Source: Shinisaurus crocodilurus
Taxonomy: Eukaryota; Chordata; Lepidosauria; Squamata; Shinisauridae
NCBI GenBank assembly: GCA_021292165.1
Contig: CM037877.1
Coordinates: 309,880,834 to 309,944,833, forward strand
Direction of reading: 5' to 3'
Length of the DNA: 64,000 nt
In this document: positions 1 to 11,332 of the stretch, piece after piece
Position numbering within the stretch: the first letter of the stretch is position 1
Layout of the letters: each line of letters begins with the position of its first letter
Notes under the pieces: generated by a model
Databases searched by the model: none
What the model saw: the letters and a program-made list of their open reading frames with translations, nothing else
What the model was told of the DNA's origin: nothing
Made by a program: the position numbers and the translations under genes

Positions 1-3000
1 AGCAGAAAACATTGGATTGTTTAAACGAAGCTTTCTGTGTTGGACATAAATAAGCAGAAGGAGGACTATGAAATGGTCAGGAGTTTAACAGTCATGTTTT
101 TGGAAATGTATTTCTTGAAAGTTTGAATAACTTGGATTCAAGAAAGTGTAATATATGCTCTGAAATGTCAGGAAATGTACTGAATGTATATATGACTTGA
201 GTATATTGTGGATTTCTCTGTAGCAAAATGTAAACTACTGAATAAGTAGGTATGTTTATATGGCAAAGCTAAGAGATGGATTATTTCTTTTATACTGTAA
301 TGGTGTAATAAAGAAATGGAAAGTTGTACTGTTGCAACTATAAAAGGTTAAATGCTTATATGTATGATATGTACATGCATGCATATCACATGATGTTTGA
401 TCATTTAGATTCACAGGCTTGTGAAAGAAAATGCAAACTATGTTGGGGAAAGCATTGGGAAATTGTAATTTTCACATGAAAGGTAATTTTGTGCACATAA
501 ACAAGGGATGCTAGCTTCAACAGGTAAACTGGAAGGCAAGCTGAAAAACCAGTTCATTTCATTTAAATTTGTTCTTGGTGATCTTGTGGATACTCTGATG
601 GTTTTTAGAGGAAAGGCACGTTATTTCATGATGTTAATTGATCAATACACGAGGTACAGGTTGTGTACATGTTAGATAGAAAGCTGAAGTATTGAACAGA
701 GTCAAGGTGTTTTGTGCTTGGGTGAGAACAAGCATATTACCCATGTTACCTATTTCTTTTGAGATATGGGGGAAGTTCAATTCAGTGCATGTTTTGATGC
801 ATTTCTAACAGGATGTGATATTGAACACATGGATTATGTGGAAGAGTAAACAAACACTCAGAAGAGGTGATACTAATTTGGATAATGAGGTTTGGGTAGA
901 AGCTCTTAAATGTTTTGATTATGTACATGATAGAAGTTTTAGTTCTGTAATGAACTGTACACCTTATAGAAAGTAGTGTAGAAGGAGGAATCTTCTGGAG
1001 AAACATTTCAGGATCTTGGATCTGATATGTAGGTACATACACCTCAAAGTTAGAAGAAATCTGTAAGGGAGCTTACATGAGATTTTTCTAGAAATGAGAA
1101 TATTGTGTTTCACATGAACAACACTTGGATAGTGAGATTATCTAGAAGTGTTGAGTATAATGCTGAATGAAAAGGTGAGATCATTTTTCAAAATTAATTC
1201 TGTTAATGCAGGAGATGCATCAAGCTCAGAGTCAGAATAGAAAAGCATTTGCTGAAAGACAGTCAGGTAAATTTGACAAACTGATACACATTTGGTTTAG
1301 TGGAAACTAAACAAATGATTGTTCATCATTGGTGCAAATTTATTGGAACAGGAACCTGATAACTGATGAGGTAAGGAACAGGTGAGTCAAACAACCTGTG
1401 AGATATCAGGATGAATTTGCAGGAAAAGCCATTTGAAACTTCAAAATTACAAAGAGGTGAAAAATTGTCTGTTAAGGAAGCTGAACCATAGCTTCAGGCT
1501 ATGCAAGCTGAGTTGAATTCTTTGGATAAAGAACAAAACATGGAAGCTGGTGAAACAAACAGCAGTTCATGGAACTCATTGTTACCAGATAAATTTTTTA
1601 GGTGAAAACTAACCAGATTGGAAAAGGTTATATGACAAATAGCAAGATTGGTTGCTTGTGATTTTTGCTCAAGTTAAAAGGAGCTGGATAATCATGAGAT
1701 GAGTGCAACAACAATTTGCTTTGGAAACAGTTAGACTGATGTTTAAGAATGTGGAGAAAATGTAAGAATATTTCACAGTTGGAAATATTAGAACATAAGC
1801 ATTTTAAATGAGAGGAAGTCTTTGGAAAACTGTCTGAGAACTTTCTGAGATTTTCTGTAGAAAAGTTAGAATCAGCTGGAGGCTGGAATTCTGTTTTGAA
1901 CTCAAACATTGCTGAATTGAGATTTGCACAGAGAGGCAGATCAATGTTTGTTTGTTAAACAGGAGGAACAGGGACATAGACTGTATGTACTTTGTTTAGT
2001 TGATGATCTATTGTTTTTTCTGGACAGATAAAAGCAATATGATATAATTGATCCAGGGTTTGGAATTTCATTGAATTGAAACTGCTTGGTGGTGGATCAA
2101 CTGTTTATTTGTAAATAGAAGTTGAGGGAGAACCAAGAGGGCAGTATCTTACTGCAACAAACCAGAGAAATATCATGGATGTGATTGAGAATTTGGAGAT
2201 AATTAACTCAGTGAGAGACTCCAAATAATTGAGGATTTTCGAGCACATGCTGATGGAAAAGCAGTTTGAATGCTACACAGAAGCATTGGGCTGTTGAGCT
2301 TTACTGTACAAGCAACAAGGCCAGATATTGCTGTCAGTGTAATGGGCAGATTGTTAGACCAACAGGACATGCTTGGAGAGCTCTGAAAAGGAGTTGAATG
2401 TTATCTGGAAGGAACATCACACTTCAGACTAAGAGTTACAAGTCAGAGCACAGGTGGCTTACAGATTCACAGAAATGCCAGTTGTGGTTGTGATAGTAAG
2501 AACAACAAGAACACACCTGAAGTTTGTTATTTTTATAATCATACTTTGTTTGATTGATTTTGTTAGAAACAATCATTTAAAAGTTAGAGTTCAACTGAAA
2601 TTGAACTGAATACATTGTATTATGTATTGTGCTATTATGCTATTGTAAAGCTTGAATAGTTATTGCATTTGTTTAAATAGTTTAAATTGTTAAAAATGTT
2701 TAAATGATGCTGGGATTGATGTGAAAAACCTATTACAGTTTTTTCAGGAAACCAAAGCCAGGATTGCTATGCTGCAGGCAGATAGCAATACACAACGTTT
2801 TGGGTCTGCAAATAAAACTGTGTCATAAGGAGGGATACATCAGAAGTGATTTGATGGTGGTTCAAATTTCTGGCAGGTAAAGTCATTCCTGCAGAAGTTT
2901 TTTTTATCAAAGTCCATAGATGAAAGAACAGCATCAGGTGTCAACAAAGCTGTTGCTGTTGTATGAGGTAAATAACCACGTTCTTCTTCGTGGTCTCTGT

Positions 3001-3430
3001 GCTTCACACACATATGGGTTCTCTGCGCCTGTGAGATTATCACCTGACCTGGTGGGTGTCTCTTGAGTTCAAGTACACAAGGTCACGAGACATAGTCTCA
3101 AGATGATATGACTCAGCAACCTTGGACAGGTTTAGCGGTAAACATGTTGATGAATAGGTTATACAACTGGGGTGAGTAATATCCTATTTATAGGTGGTAT
3201 AAAGCTAACACACTTGCTGATAGCTTCACTTGCTGTCTCTCGTCTCGACTCGACATGTATTGTTCTGGACTTCACTTCATCTAGCCTTACCACTGGGGTA
3301 TTGGATTTGTATCTGCAATGATGTAGTGAGTAGGAGATGCATTGATTGCCTTAATCCCATGTAATTGGGTCTTACAAATAAACTCTTTAATCTTTATTAA
3401 CTGCTGTTATCTCCTCCTCCCGCCTGCGTG
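1..3430 (+). mobile_element. Degenerate Ty1/copia-like LTR retrotransposon, 5' truncated by the window edge
   Basis: Conceptual reading with stops and frameshifts gives copia-order pol domains. Around 402-458 there is an integrase zinc-finger-like stretch with H, C, C and C, ending in a GKH motif. Around 556-665 is an integrase-core-like run containing GDLVD, then GKARYFMMLIDQYTRYR. Around 1943-2033 is a reverse-transcriptase catalytic block (CLFVKQEEQGHRLYVLCLVD then DLLFFLD), and around 2110-2215 is downstream RT (GEPRGQYL). The order integrase before RT is the Ty1/copia order, not gypsy. From about 2820 to 3430 the sequence looks like a 3' LTR, with TATA near 3195 and AATAAA near 3377, but I could not fix its ends. 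No intact ORF remains. Assignment to copia is fairly firm; exact boundaries are not. Confidence 0.68.
2828..3430 (+). repeat. Probable 3' LTR region of the copia-like element
   Basis: It follows the RNase H-like tail of the element. It contains a purine-rich run near 2826, TATAAA near 3198 and a polyadenylation-like AATAAA near 3377. Boundaries are approximate because the 5' LTR is outside the window. Confidence 0.4.
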
Positions 3431-3435
3431 ACTGG

Positions 3436-3745
3436 GACTGAGGGTCACTGGCTAGGGAAGCTTTTGAACCCGGGTCAGTCCAGCTCTCACATGACGAAGG
3501 TAACTGGGGAGGGAGTTCCATAACTTGGGGGCCGCCACAGAAAAGGCCCTCTTCTTCCTAGTCCCCACCAGCCTGGCTGCTCTGGCTGATGGGACAAGGA
3601 GAAGGCCGTCCGTGGCAGACCTTGTTGAGCAGCCTACTTGATGTTGTTGGAGGCGCTCCTTGAGATAAACTGGACAGGTGTCCATGCTGGCTGGGAATGA
3701 TGGGAGTTGTAGTCCAACGCATTTGGTGGACACCAAGATGGGGAA
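3436..3745 (-). mobile_element. L2/CR1-group LINE fragment, ORF2 C-terminus
   Basis: The minus strand encodes VYLKERLQQHQVG, then ATDGLLLVPSARAARLVGTR and FSVAAPKLWNSLPSYLRH. This is the usual C-terminal end of ORF2 in this LINE group. The same block recurs at 50905-51170 on the plus strand, so it is a dispersed repeat and not a host gene. Confidence 0.65.
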
Positions 3746-3778
3746 GGGTGTGTTATATAAATGCTAAACATTTAATTT

Positions 3779-4018
3779 AATTTATTTATTATATTTATAC
3801 CCCGCCTTTTTTTCTCTGAAAGGAACCCAAGGTGGCTTACATAATCCTTCTCCTCCTCCCCTCCATTTTATCCTCACAACAACCCTGTGAGGTAGGTTAG
3901 GCTGAGAGTCAGTGACTGGCCCAAAGTCACCCAGTGAGTTTCATGGCTGAGCAGGGACTAGAACCCAGATCTCACAAGTCCCAGACCAACACTCTCACCA
4001 CTACGCCACACTGGCTCT
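3779..4018 (-). repeat. Sauria-type SINE
   Basis: It is the reverse complement of the family at 8130, 39305 and 59086. The tail resembles a GCGGGGTATAAATATAA terminus, the middle has the conserved CTACCTCACAGGGTTG block, and the head is a tRNA-derived GTGGCGTAGTGG segment. Sauria SINEs are known from squamates. Confidence 0.75.
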
Positions 4019-4077
4019 CAACATTATTGTCCAATTAACCCTAATGACCAAAACCATCAGGTTGCCAAGTGCTCTTA

Positions 4078-4200
4078 GGGTGCTATCCTATGCATGTTTC
4101 GACAGAAAAAAGTCCTATAGCCTAAATTTCCTTTGGATTATTCCCCCCCCCCCCTTCAGAGCTGCTTCTGCTGGCAAAGTAATGTCTAGCTGAAACTTTG
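4078..4200. repeat. Small TIR element of the GGGTGCAATCCTATGCA type, decayed
   Basis: It begins GGGTGCTATCCTATGCATG, as do other small repeats in the window (15190-15258, 13331-13430). The far end is uncertain. Confidence 0.35.
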
Positions 4201-4208
4201 GCTGCAAT

Positions 4209-4490
4209 CAGGGCCGGTGCAAGGCAGTTTGGTGCCCTAGGCAAGATCAGATATTTAGCGCGCCCCCCCTTCCCACTTGAGCCCTCCCTCCCTCCAGCCC
4301 TATGCCCATTATGAAATAAAAGTCAGTTGTGAAATTCCGTCTACTACAAGTCAAGATATGATTGGTAAAACAAACTTGGTAAAATACGCATTTTAGCACT
4401 GTATTTTTCCCCCCAAGGCGTTTCTGGCGCCCCCTTTAGCCCTGCGCCCTAGGCAGCTGCCTAGTTGGCCTAATGGTAGCACCGGCCCTG
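4209..4490. mobile_element. hAT non-autonomous transposon with 8-bp target duplication
   Basis: The ends CAGGGCCGGTGC and GCACCGGCCCTG are perfect inverted repeats. The element is flanked on both sides by the same 8 bases, GCTGCAAT (4201-4208 and 4491-4498). An 8-bp duplication and CA...TG ends identify hAT. The interior is C-rich with no transposase. Confidence 0.85.
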
Positions 4491-4536
4491 GCTGCAATCC
4501 AATACACACTGAACAGGATAGTAAGTAAGTACTATC

Positions 4537-4720
4537 GGAAGAGGCCTATAGGGCCATCGAGTCCAACCCCCTGCTCAACGCAGGAGAACAGATGTGGGCA
4601 GCCCAGGCAGTCCCCCATCCAAGCACGGACCCGGCTCATACCTGCTTAGCTTCAGCATGCGGCCTGCTGCGTTATGTGCACTCGGGACTTTTTCCTGCCT
4701 AAGCGTGCATAGGATTGATT
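4537..4720 (-). repeat. 5S-rRNA/CR1 composite SINE, diverged copy
   Basis: A CR1-like tail (GGCCATCGAGTCCAACCCC) is followed by a diverged 5S-like block (CCATCCAAGCACGGACCC, CTGCTTAGCTTC) in minus orientation. The arrangement matches the clearer copies at 13766, 18303, 19632 and 25015. Confidence 0.4.
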
Positions 4721-4900
4721 GTGCCCCTAATTGATTAAACGTTGTGCCCACTTTAAATGGGCTCCTCTGAACTTTTAAGATTCCCCTTACAAACGTTCAC
4801 ACTGTCAGCTCTGTCTCGCAGGTATGCTGCCACTGGGAATCCCCATTCTGGATGTCTACGAATGTCAGCATGAATACTTCTGTGTTACTTCCGACCATAG

Positions 4901-5113
4901 GAAGAGAAGAAGATACTGTCTGCTCCGAAGAGCCGCCAGGTGAGCTACGAGCAGCAGCTGCCCTCACCTGGGACAACCAGTGACAACAGCACCAAGACGC
5001 CGGTCATCCCAGCATCTCCCTCTCCTTCGCTGAAGCACGACGAGATCTTAATTGAATGGAAGGAAGGAACCGTCACCCCACTCTTCAGCAACATGAACTA
5101 TCAGATATGCTAA
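4901..5113 (+). CDS. Last coding exon of an unidentified gene (70 residues to the stop)
   Basis: A good acceptor (CTTCCGACCATAG) is followed by an open frame of 70 codons ending in TAA at 5111-5113. The conceptual peptide starts EEKKILSAPKSRQVSYEQQ, has a Ser/Thr/Pro-rich middle (TPVIPASPSPSL) and ends in EWKEGTVTPLFSNMNYQIC. The region is unique in the window and has coding-like codon use, unlike the surrounding repeats. It could be the cytoplasmic or disordered tail of a protein whose earlier exons lie to the left, and it converges on NUDT2. I do not recognise the family. ATTAAA at 5379 could be its polyadenylation signal. Confidence 0.5.
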   Translation, partial: EEKKILSAPKSRQVSYEQQLPSPGTTSDNSTKTPVIPASPSPSLKHDEILIEWKEGTVTPLFSNMNYQIC

Positions 5114-5440
5114 ACATTATCCGGGCTGAATCTGTTGCTTCCAAAGCCTTGCTTCTTGGCAAGACCCTTTTTACTGCACTCTGAGCATACAGCGCTTCCG
5201 CAGTCGTCGTCTTCATTTAGACTAACAGTCTCGATAAGAAAACCTGGAGGCATTTTTTAAATAACCAAATTTATATTTTGCACAGTCACACTGCCATATA
5301 CAGAATGTTAATGTGTCTAAAATATACAGATGGGTGCCTAGATTTTGTCAGTGTCCTGGCATCAGCCTGCATCAAGTAATTAAAGTCTACTCCACATCTG
5401 GCAGAAGGCTAACTTGTAAGCTGTCTGGCATGTCTGCAAT
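5114..5440 (+). other. Probable 3' UTR of the unidentified gene
   Basis: Unique, non-repeat sequence follows the stop codon. An ATTAAA polyadenylation-like signal lies at 5379-5384. The end is inferred. Confidence 0.35.
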
Positions 5441-5866
5441 CTTCACATGGGGGCAATAGCACCCTCCCACAGCCCTCCCACTAGGACCCTACAACCTCAG
5501 AAATTTAAGTATGAATTGGCCATAGAATGGACCACCAGGTGCCTTAATGGGGCTGGATGTCAGGAGCCATAGTTCAGGTCCTCGTGCTTATCTCACCACA
5601 GAGGGTTTGTTCAGTCCATATCGAGTCCCTGCCACCATAAACAAAGGGTGGGACAATCTTACATTATTCATCTGTGGGCCTAAAAGAGAACAAAGAACCA
5701 GCTTTTTGTGCATGGTCACCTGGGGGTAACTTTTACTCACCCCAAGTGAGTGGCTTATCTACAAACCTGAGCTCAAAAGCAGCCAAGGGCCACTGGAATA
5801 TGGTTACCCATCCAAGGTTGCACTCTACTGACACAGGCCTTTTTGGAAGGCTAACAGATGCTATAG

Positions 5867-6782
5867 CAGTGATGGCGAATATATGGCACGGGTGCCACAG
5901 CTGGCACGCAGGGACCTCTCTGTGGGCACTCGAGCCATTGGTCACCAGATCGCGAAAAGACTGTCCCCTTCTGCAAAACACTAATGATTTTGTTCTTTCT
6001 CACAGTATGGAACAGAATGATTTTATTCTAGAATTCCTGTTACAAAATTCTTTTCTACATTGTTATCACATTTAAAAGATTTTGAAGAATGATGCACAGA
6101 GCATGGCTTGGATGTAAAGCCCTAACAGTTGACCTGCTGCATGTGTTGCTCTCAAACTAACGGAGTATGAGCCAAGGTTTGACAAATTATCAGCATGCAT
6201 GCAATAGCAAAAATCACATTAATTGTGCAAAAGCATGCCCAATGCAAACTTTTACCTAATGCAGTGTTTGCTGTCCAAGACATAAAGTGTTTAAAATGTG
6301 TTAAGCACGTTTAGTTTTCTTGTTTATCTTGCTCATCCTAGTACAGGTTGACTTTTACTTTTACTAATCCGACACATGTAGAAGCAGGGAAAGGACCCGG
6401 GGTAAAGCTTGCCCCATACAATTTCAGTCTGGCATATAATCATATTACAAGTTGAGAATCCCTTATCCAAAAATACATGTGCCTAATTATTTAAAAAGTT
6501 TGTATAAATTCCCTTCAGGCTATGTGTACAATGTAGTACTATAATTATTTTTTGAGTTGATTTTTTTTCAACAAAAAACTGTTTGTATCATTGAAAGCTC
6601 TGTTATTGTGTTTTTCTTTTCAGACAAAAGATGTTAATTAGTTTGGACAACTGTATGAGTTGTTTTTCTAAAACTAAAACCTCGGTATTCAGGTTTAATT
6701 GCAGTGTTGGCAATTTGAAATAAATAAGTTGATTTTGTGTTGCAGTTTGGGCACTCGGGCTCAAAAAGGTTTGCCATCACTG
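5867..6782. mobile_element. OposCharlie1 (OC1)-like hAT element, non-autonomous
   Basis: The ends CAGTGATGGCGAA and TTGCCATCACTG are inverted repeats, flanked by perfect 8-bp duplications TGCTATAG (5859-5866, 6783-6790). The right ~130 bp contains, on the minus strand, the run GAGCCCGAGTGCCCAAACTG and later CTGAATACCGAGGTTTTAG, which resemble the published OC1 (OposCharlie1) hAT terminus as I remember it. The left end has a different subterminal sequence with GGCACGGGTGCCACAG. No transposase frame is visible in the 916 bp. Confidence 0.72.
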
Positions 6783-6899
6783 TGCTATAGCCTTGCTTGT
6801 GACTACTACTTAGGTAACCTCACCAAGAATGGCTTGGTGGTGTTTTGTACAGTGCAGGGACGTAGTTCCTTGCCCGGAAGGCTTTCACCCTATAGATAA

Positions 6900-7370
6900 A
6901 ATAGGTATGAGGGAAGTGTCAGTGATTGGGGGCCCATGAGCGATGGGGAGGGGGCAAGGGAGAGGCAGGAGTTCTCAAGGACTAGTGACTTGCTTGGCTG
7001 ATCTCACTTTTTCCATGGCAAGACGTGACTAGTGAAAGTAATGTGATATTAACACCATAGTGATACAATTATATCTTTAAAACGATTCAGCGATTCTACT
7101 TGGAAGATACTGGTTTGTAGTCACTCTGTGTAGTATTAAACTACACTTCTCTTTACTTTACTGTTCTGATGTCACTAACTGGCACCTTCACCCAATTGCA
7201 GTTTGTTTTAAACATGGCTCAAATACGTTTGAGAAACAACCATTTCTCATGCCTGGCTACAGTCTTGTGCAGATCACAGTACTGGAGAACCAAAGGCCTT
7301 TCCTCTTCCTGACACTAAAGTTACAATCTTATGCAAGTGGTGCTTTATGGGTTACAGGCACGTGAGCCTT
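6900..7370. other. Stretch with no recognised feature
   Basis: AT-balanced, unique-looking sequence. I see no coding frame with splice sites and no repeat I can name. Confidence 0.4.
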
Positions 7371-7374
7371 GAGA

Positions 7375-7570
7375 AGGAGCCGCTGCCTGTAGTTGCCGCC
7401 AAGCACCTCCTTCGCCTCGTGCTTCTCCTCCTTGTGCTGAAGTAAGTGTGTGAGTCGCTGCCTGCAGTTGCCGCCAACATCTTGCCTCTTCCTCCTCCTC
7501 GTGCTGGTGTGTGTGTGTGTGTGAGGGAGAGGGGGAGAGAGGAGACGCTGCCTGCAGTTGCCGCCAACAT
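7375..7570 (+). repeat. Three spaced copies of a 22-bp motif in GC-rich sequence
   Basis: The motif CGCTGCCTGCAGTTGCCGCC occurs near 7379 (one variant base), 7457 and 7547, separated by 78 and 90 bp that include CTCCTC and GTGTGT runs. The open frames on both strands here are by-products of the low-complexity composition. Confidence 0.6.
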
Positions 7571-7988
7571 GCGCTTCTTCCTGCTGCTGCTGCTGAAGAT
7601 CTCTGCAAGAACGAGTTGGAGGAAGGGGCAGATTGAGCTGTTGTTGGGCTGGGAAGGGGAGGTGGTCGCAGCAGCGTCCAGGGGTGAGGGGAGGGTGGGG
7701 GGCATTCCACCCAGCCCCTCATTCTCAGACGCAGCCATCTGGTGGGGGGTGGGGTGGCAGCACGAGGACGACCTGGGAGACTTGATTATTTGCACAAAGG
7801 CAAGTGTGCTTACTTCCTCCTTAGTCCTTTGAGATTTTGGCAGCCCCAATGCAAAGCAGTGAGGCGTGCTGACCATAATTCTGTTGGGAGAAGGTACTTA
7901 ACACCACGGAGAGCTCACGTTATGGTATTTTTTGACACACTCATTGGGAAGAGTTTCACTGAACTATGGCTTCTTCTGAGTGAAAATG

Positions 7989-8051
<63 letters not shown>
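7989..8051 (+). repeat. Compound (GT)n(GA)n microsatellite
   Basis: A run of GT dinucleotides passes directly into GA dinucleotides. Confidence 0.95.
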
Positions 8052-8056
<5 letters not shown>

Positions 8057-8129
8057 GTGGATGAATTTCATTTCACTTGCTTCTGTGACTATTGCAGAAC
8101 TATTTTTTGCTGTCTCCAGCAGAACAGAG

Positions 8130-8372
8130 AGCCAGTGTGGCGTAGTGGTGAGAGTGTTGGACTGGGACTTGGGATATCCAGGTTCTAGTCCCCGCTTGGC
8201 CATGAAACTCACTGGGTTACTTTGAGCCAGTCATTTACTCTCAGCCTAACCTACCTCACAGGGTTGTTGTGAGGATAAAGTGGAGAGGAGGAGGATTATG
8301 TAAGCCGCCTTGGGTTCCTTGCAGGAAAAAAGGCGGGGTATAAATATAACAAATAAAATAAATAAATAAACA
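8130..8372 (+). repeat. Sauria-type SINE, near full length
   Basis: The tRNA-like head is GCCAGTGTGGCGTAGTGGTG with a B-box-like GGTTCTAGTCC. The conserved middle is CTACCTCACAGGGTTGTTGT. The tail is AAAGGCGGGGTATAAATATA followed by an AAATAA run. Confidence 0.85.
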
Positions 8373-8599
8373 AACATGTCTTCTCCTTTCTGATACAAAG
8401 CTGGCTGCTAGTCAAATGATAAATCCGCCCACTTGCCTGCTCCCTGTTGGGCCCTATTTCCACCAACATCCAGAGTTCAAAGAGAGGAAGGGCAGGTGAG
8501 CAAGTACAACAATAGAAATACAAAAAGAAATTGTTTGTCCTCAAAAAGATTTTTATTTATATTTTCAGAAATCTGTACCCATGGAGAAAAAACGTAAAT

Positions 8600-8660
8600 A
8601 TTCAGAAGATTACCATTACAAAAGGGGGTCGCGACTCGAAAAAGGTTGGGGACCACTGTG
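8600..8660. mobile_element. hAT terminus, 5' part missing
   Basis: GGGGGTCGCGACTCG and then AAAAGGTTGGGGACCACTG at 8642-8660 form a typical right end of hAT elements with a GGTCGCGAC subterminal block. I did not find the partner end. Confidence 0.5.
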
Positions 8661-8826
8661 CTAAATGCTCCTCTCTAAGAATGTACAGGAACAGAAGCAT
8701 CCAAGCTTTAAATTTCTCCTTACTGATTGCACTTTTGTACTGCTTTTCTGAAGCCAACCAAGGCAGTTTACAAAGATTAAGTAGCTTGATAGAATTACAG
8801 TACATCATTTTCCGGTCATCTCTGCT

Positions 8827-8832
8827 TTTATT
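8827..8832 (-). terminator. Candidate polyadenylation signal for NUDT2
   Basis: TTTATT on the plus strand is AATAAA on the minus strand, about 60 nt after the NUDT2 stop codon. A second candidate lies near 8550. Confidence 0.45.
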
Positions 8833-8891
8833 TTTATGGAACTAGCAGCCAGAATATCCACTGATCACATCCCTGCATTCCCACAGAACAT

Positions 8892-9272
<381 letters not shown>

Positions 9273-9624
9273 TTACATTTGGCTCTCGAGTGCTTTGTAT
9301 GTTGGCACAGAAAGGAAAACAAAAGTACTATGTTGTGGTTGGCTCATACTGTTGCCACCCTTTGTTCCAGAAGTGACTGCATTTAATGGTGTCTCCGGTG
9401 TCTTCAGAGCTATAGACCGCACAATCCTAAAGGCCTGGGACAGGGAGGCGCTGTACAGAGATAAAATGTACGGGGTCCTGTCCACAGGCGCACGATCGAA
9501 AGAGCAGCCGCTGAGGACATCCCCCTTGGGGCACCCTGGCTGACTGAACCAGACATAGCGATGGTATCTTTAAGAGGGTGTGTCCTTGATGGGTCTCAAG
9601 AGGTCATAATGGGACACAAGGGGG

Positions 9625-9700
9625 GAGGCCGTGAATGCTGGGAGTTGTAGTCCAAAACATCTGGAGGGCACCAGCTTGGGAAAGGCTGCTCTAATGTATG
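9625..9700. repeat. Half of a foldback hAT-type MITE
   Basis: GAATGCTGGGAGTTGTAGTC, then ACATCTGGAGGGCACCAGC and GGGAAAGGCTG match one arm of the palindromic family seen complete at 15662, 50660 and 58127. Confidence 0.55.
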
Positions 9701-10234
9701 CCGGGTCTAAGCCTTTAACGGTGCATGCTGGGAGCAGTAGGACTTTTTTTTTGTCTAAACATGAATAGGATTGCACTCTAAATATTTTAAACATCAACCA
9801 GTAATGTTTAAAGCCTGTAAATCATTACTACTGCAAAAAAAATTTTTTTTAAATCATTGTCATGCCATACAATACAATACAGGCCACTGTTGCTTTCTAA
9901 ATGCTTCCTAGGAAAGTGAGCAGGGCATGGGGAGAAGTACTTCTGCGCAGGCGATGTTTACCCTGTACAACTCCCTACCAGCTACATCCTGATTTCCACC
10001 ACAAAGATCCCATTATATGTCAGGTATAAATATAACCTATTCTCAAGTTGGCTTTAGCTCTTCCTGAGAAAAGCCAGATGTGGCTTTCTCACCAATACCT
10101 ATGTCCTGGACGGGAATATAAACACAGCAAACCACGTGAGGCCTAAGAAAAGCACAGGCACTAGAAATAATGCCTAACGCCCAGCACCTGCTGGACAAAT
10201 AGCCAGCCGGAGAGTTTCATCTGTGATACAGCAG

Positions 10235-10385
10235 CTCCATGCTGGCTGGGGATGATGGAGGTTGTAATCCAACACATCTGCTGTGAACTGCCCAGAGAGC
10301 TTCGGCTACTGGGCGGTATAGAAATGAAATAAACTAGTAGTAATAATCTGGAGGGTGCCAGCTTGGGGAAGGCTGATGCAATGCA
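10235..10385. repeat. Foldback hAT-type MITE pieces interrupted by an L2-like 3' end
   Basis: GCTGGGGATGATGGAGGTTG and GGAGGGTGCCAGCTTGGGGA are MITE-arm sequences. Between them, GAACTGCCCAGAGAGCTTCG then GGCGGTATAGAAATGAAATA is a LINE 3' terminus, so one element has inserted into the other. Confidence 0.5.
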
Positions 10386-10712
10386 GCACAGGGGAGACCA
10401 ACAGAGTAAAGGAAATGGAGGGAGCAGGCAACGGGGTTGGGGTGGCGGAATGTGTTTTGTTTTAGTTACATGCGTTTTGTTACATGCATTCCCCAGTTGG
10501 GAATGAGGACGCTTACGAAGTTTCCAACTTCTCAGAACTTGATCAATTAGAAGACTTGATTTAAATAAACTAAAATTCTTTGATCCATCGACCGGCAGCC
10601 CCACTGAGAATATCTTCCAACACTGCTGATACAATGAAAGCTGCAGCAGTTCCCTCAGGTAGACCTATAGGGCCCCTTCCAACTCTACAAGTATTCTAAG
10701 ATTCTAGGATCA

Positions 10713-10889
<177 letters not shown>

Positions 10890-10984
10890 TTAGCGATCGC
10901 AGACTCCGAGGTGGGGACAGGTAGCCCCAACGTAAGGCTGGCTGGGTGCAATTATGGATGGGAAACAGAGAGACCTGACTGAGG

Positions 10985-11182
10985 GAGGGGGCCGAGGCTC
11001 AGTGGCAGAGCACCTGCTTTGCATACAGAAGATCTCAGGTTCAATCCCGGGCAGCATCTCCGGGTAGGGCTGGGAAAGAATCCTGCCTGAAAACCCGGAG
11101 AGCCGCTGCTGCCAGTCCGTGCCGACAATACCAGGCTGGATGGATGAAGAGTCTGACTCAGTATAAGGCAGCTTCCTATCAA
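10985..11182 (+). repeat. tRNA-derived SINE (family with GACTCAGTATAAGGCAGCTT end)
   Basis: The head GGCTCAGTGGCAGAGCACC and GGTTCAATCCCGG are A- and B-box-like. The body CCTGCCTGAAAACCCGGAGA and the tail GACTCAGTATAAGGCAGCTT recur at 26922 and 49672. Confidence 0.75.
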
Positions 11183-11332
11183 ATCAAATCTTACTGAATT
11201 AGTCAACAGACCAGATCAACCATAGATATGATGAACACATATTAAAAACAAAGAATGAATGCATATATCTTATGATGTAAAACTAACATGAAAATTTAAA
11301 ATATGCATCTAGAGTTTATAAACCCTTTAAAA

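Noticed and set aside
7345..7876. Overlapping frames of 125-174 codons
   Set aside because: Low-complexity CTC, GTGT and repeated 22-bp motif; frames are open on both strands, a composition effect.
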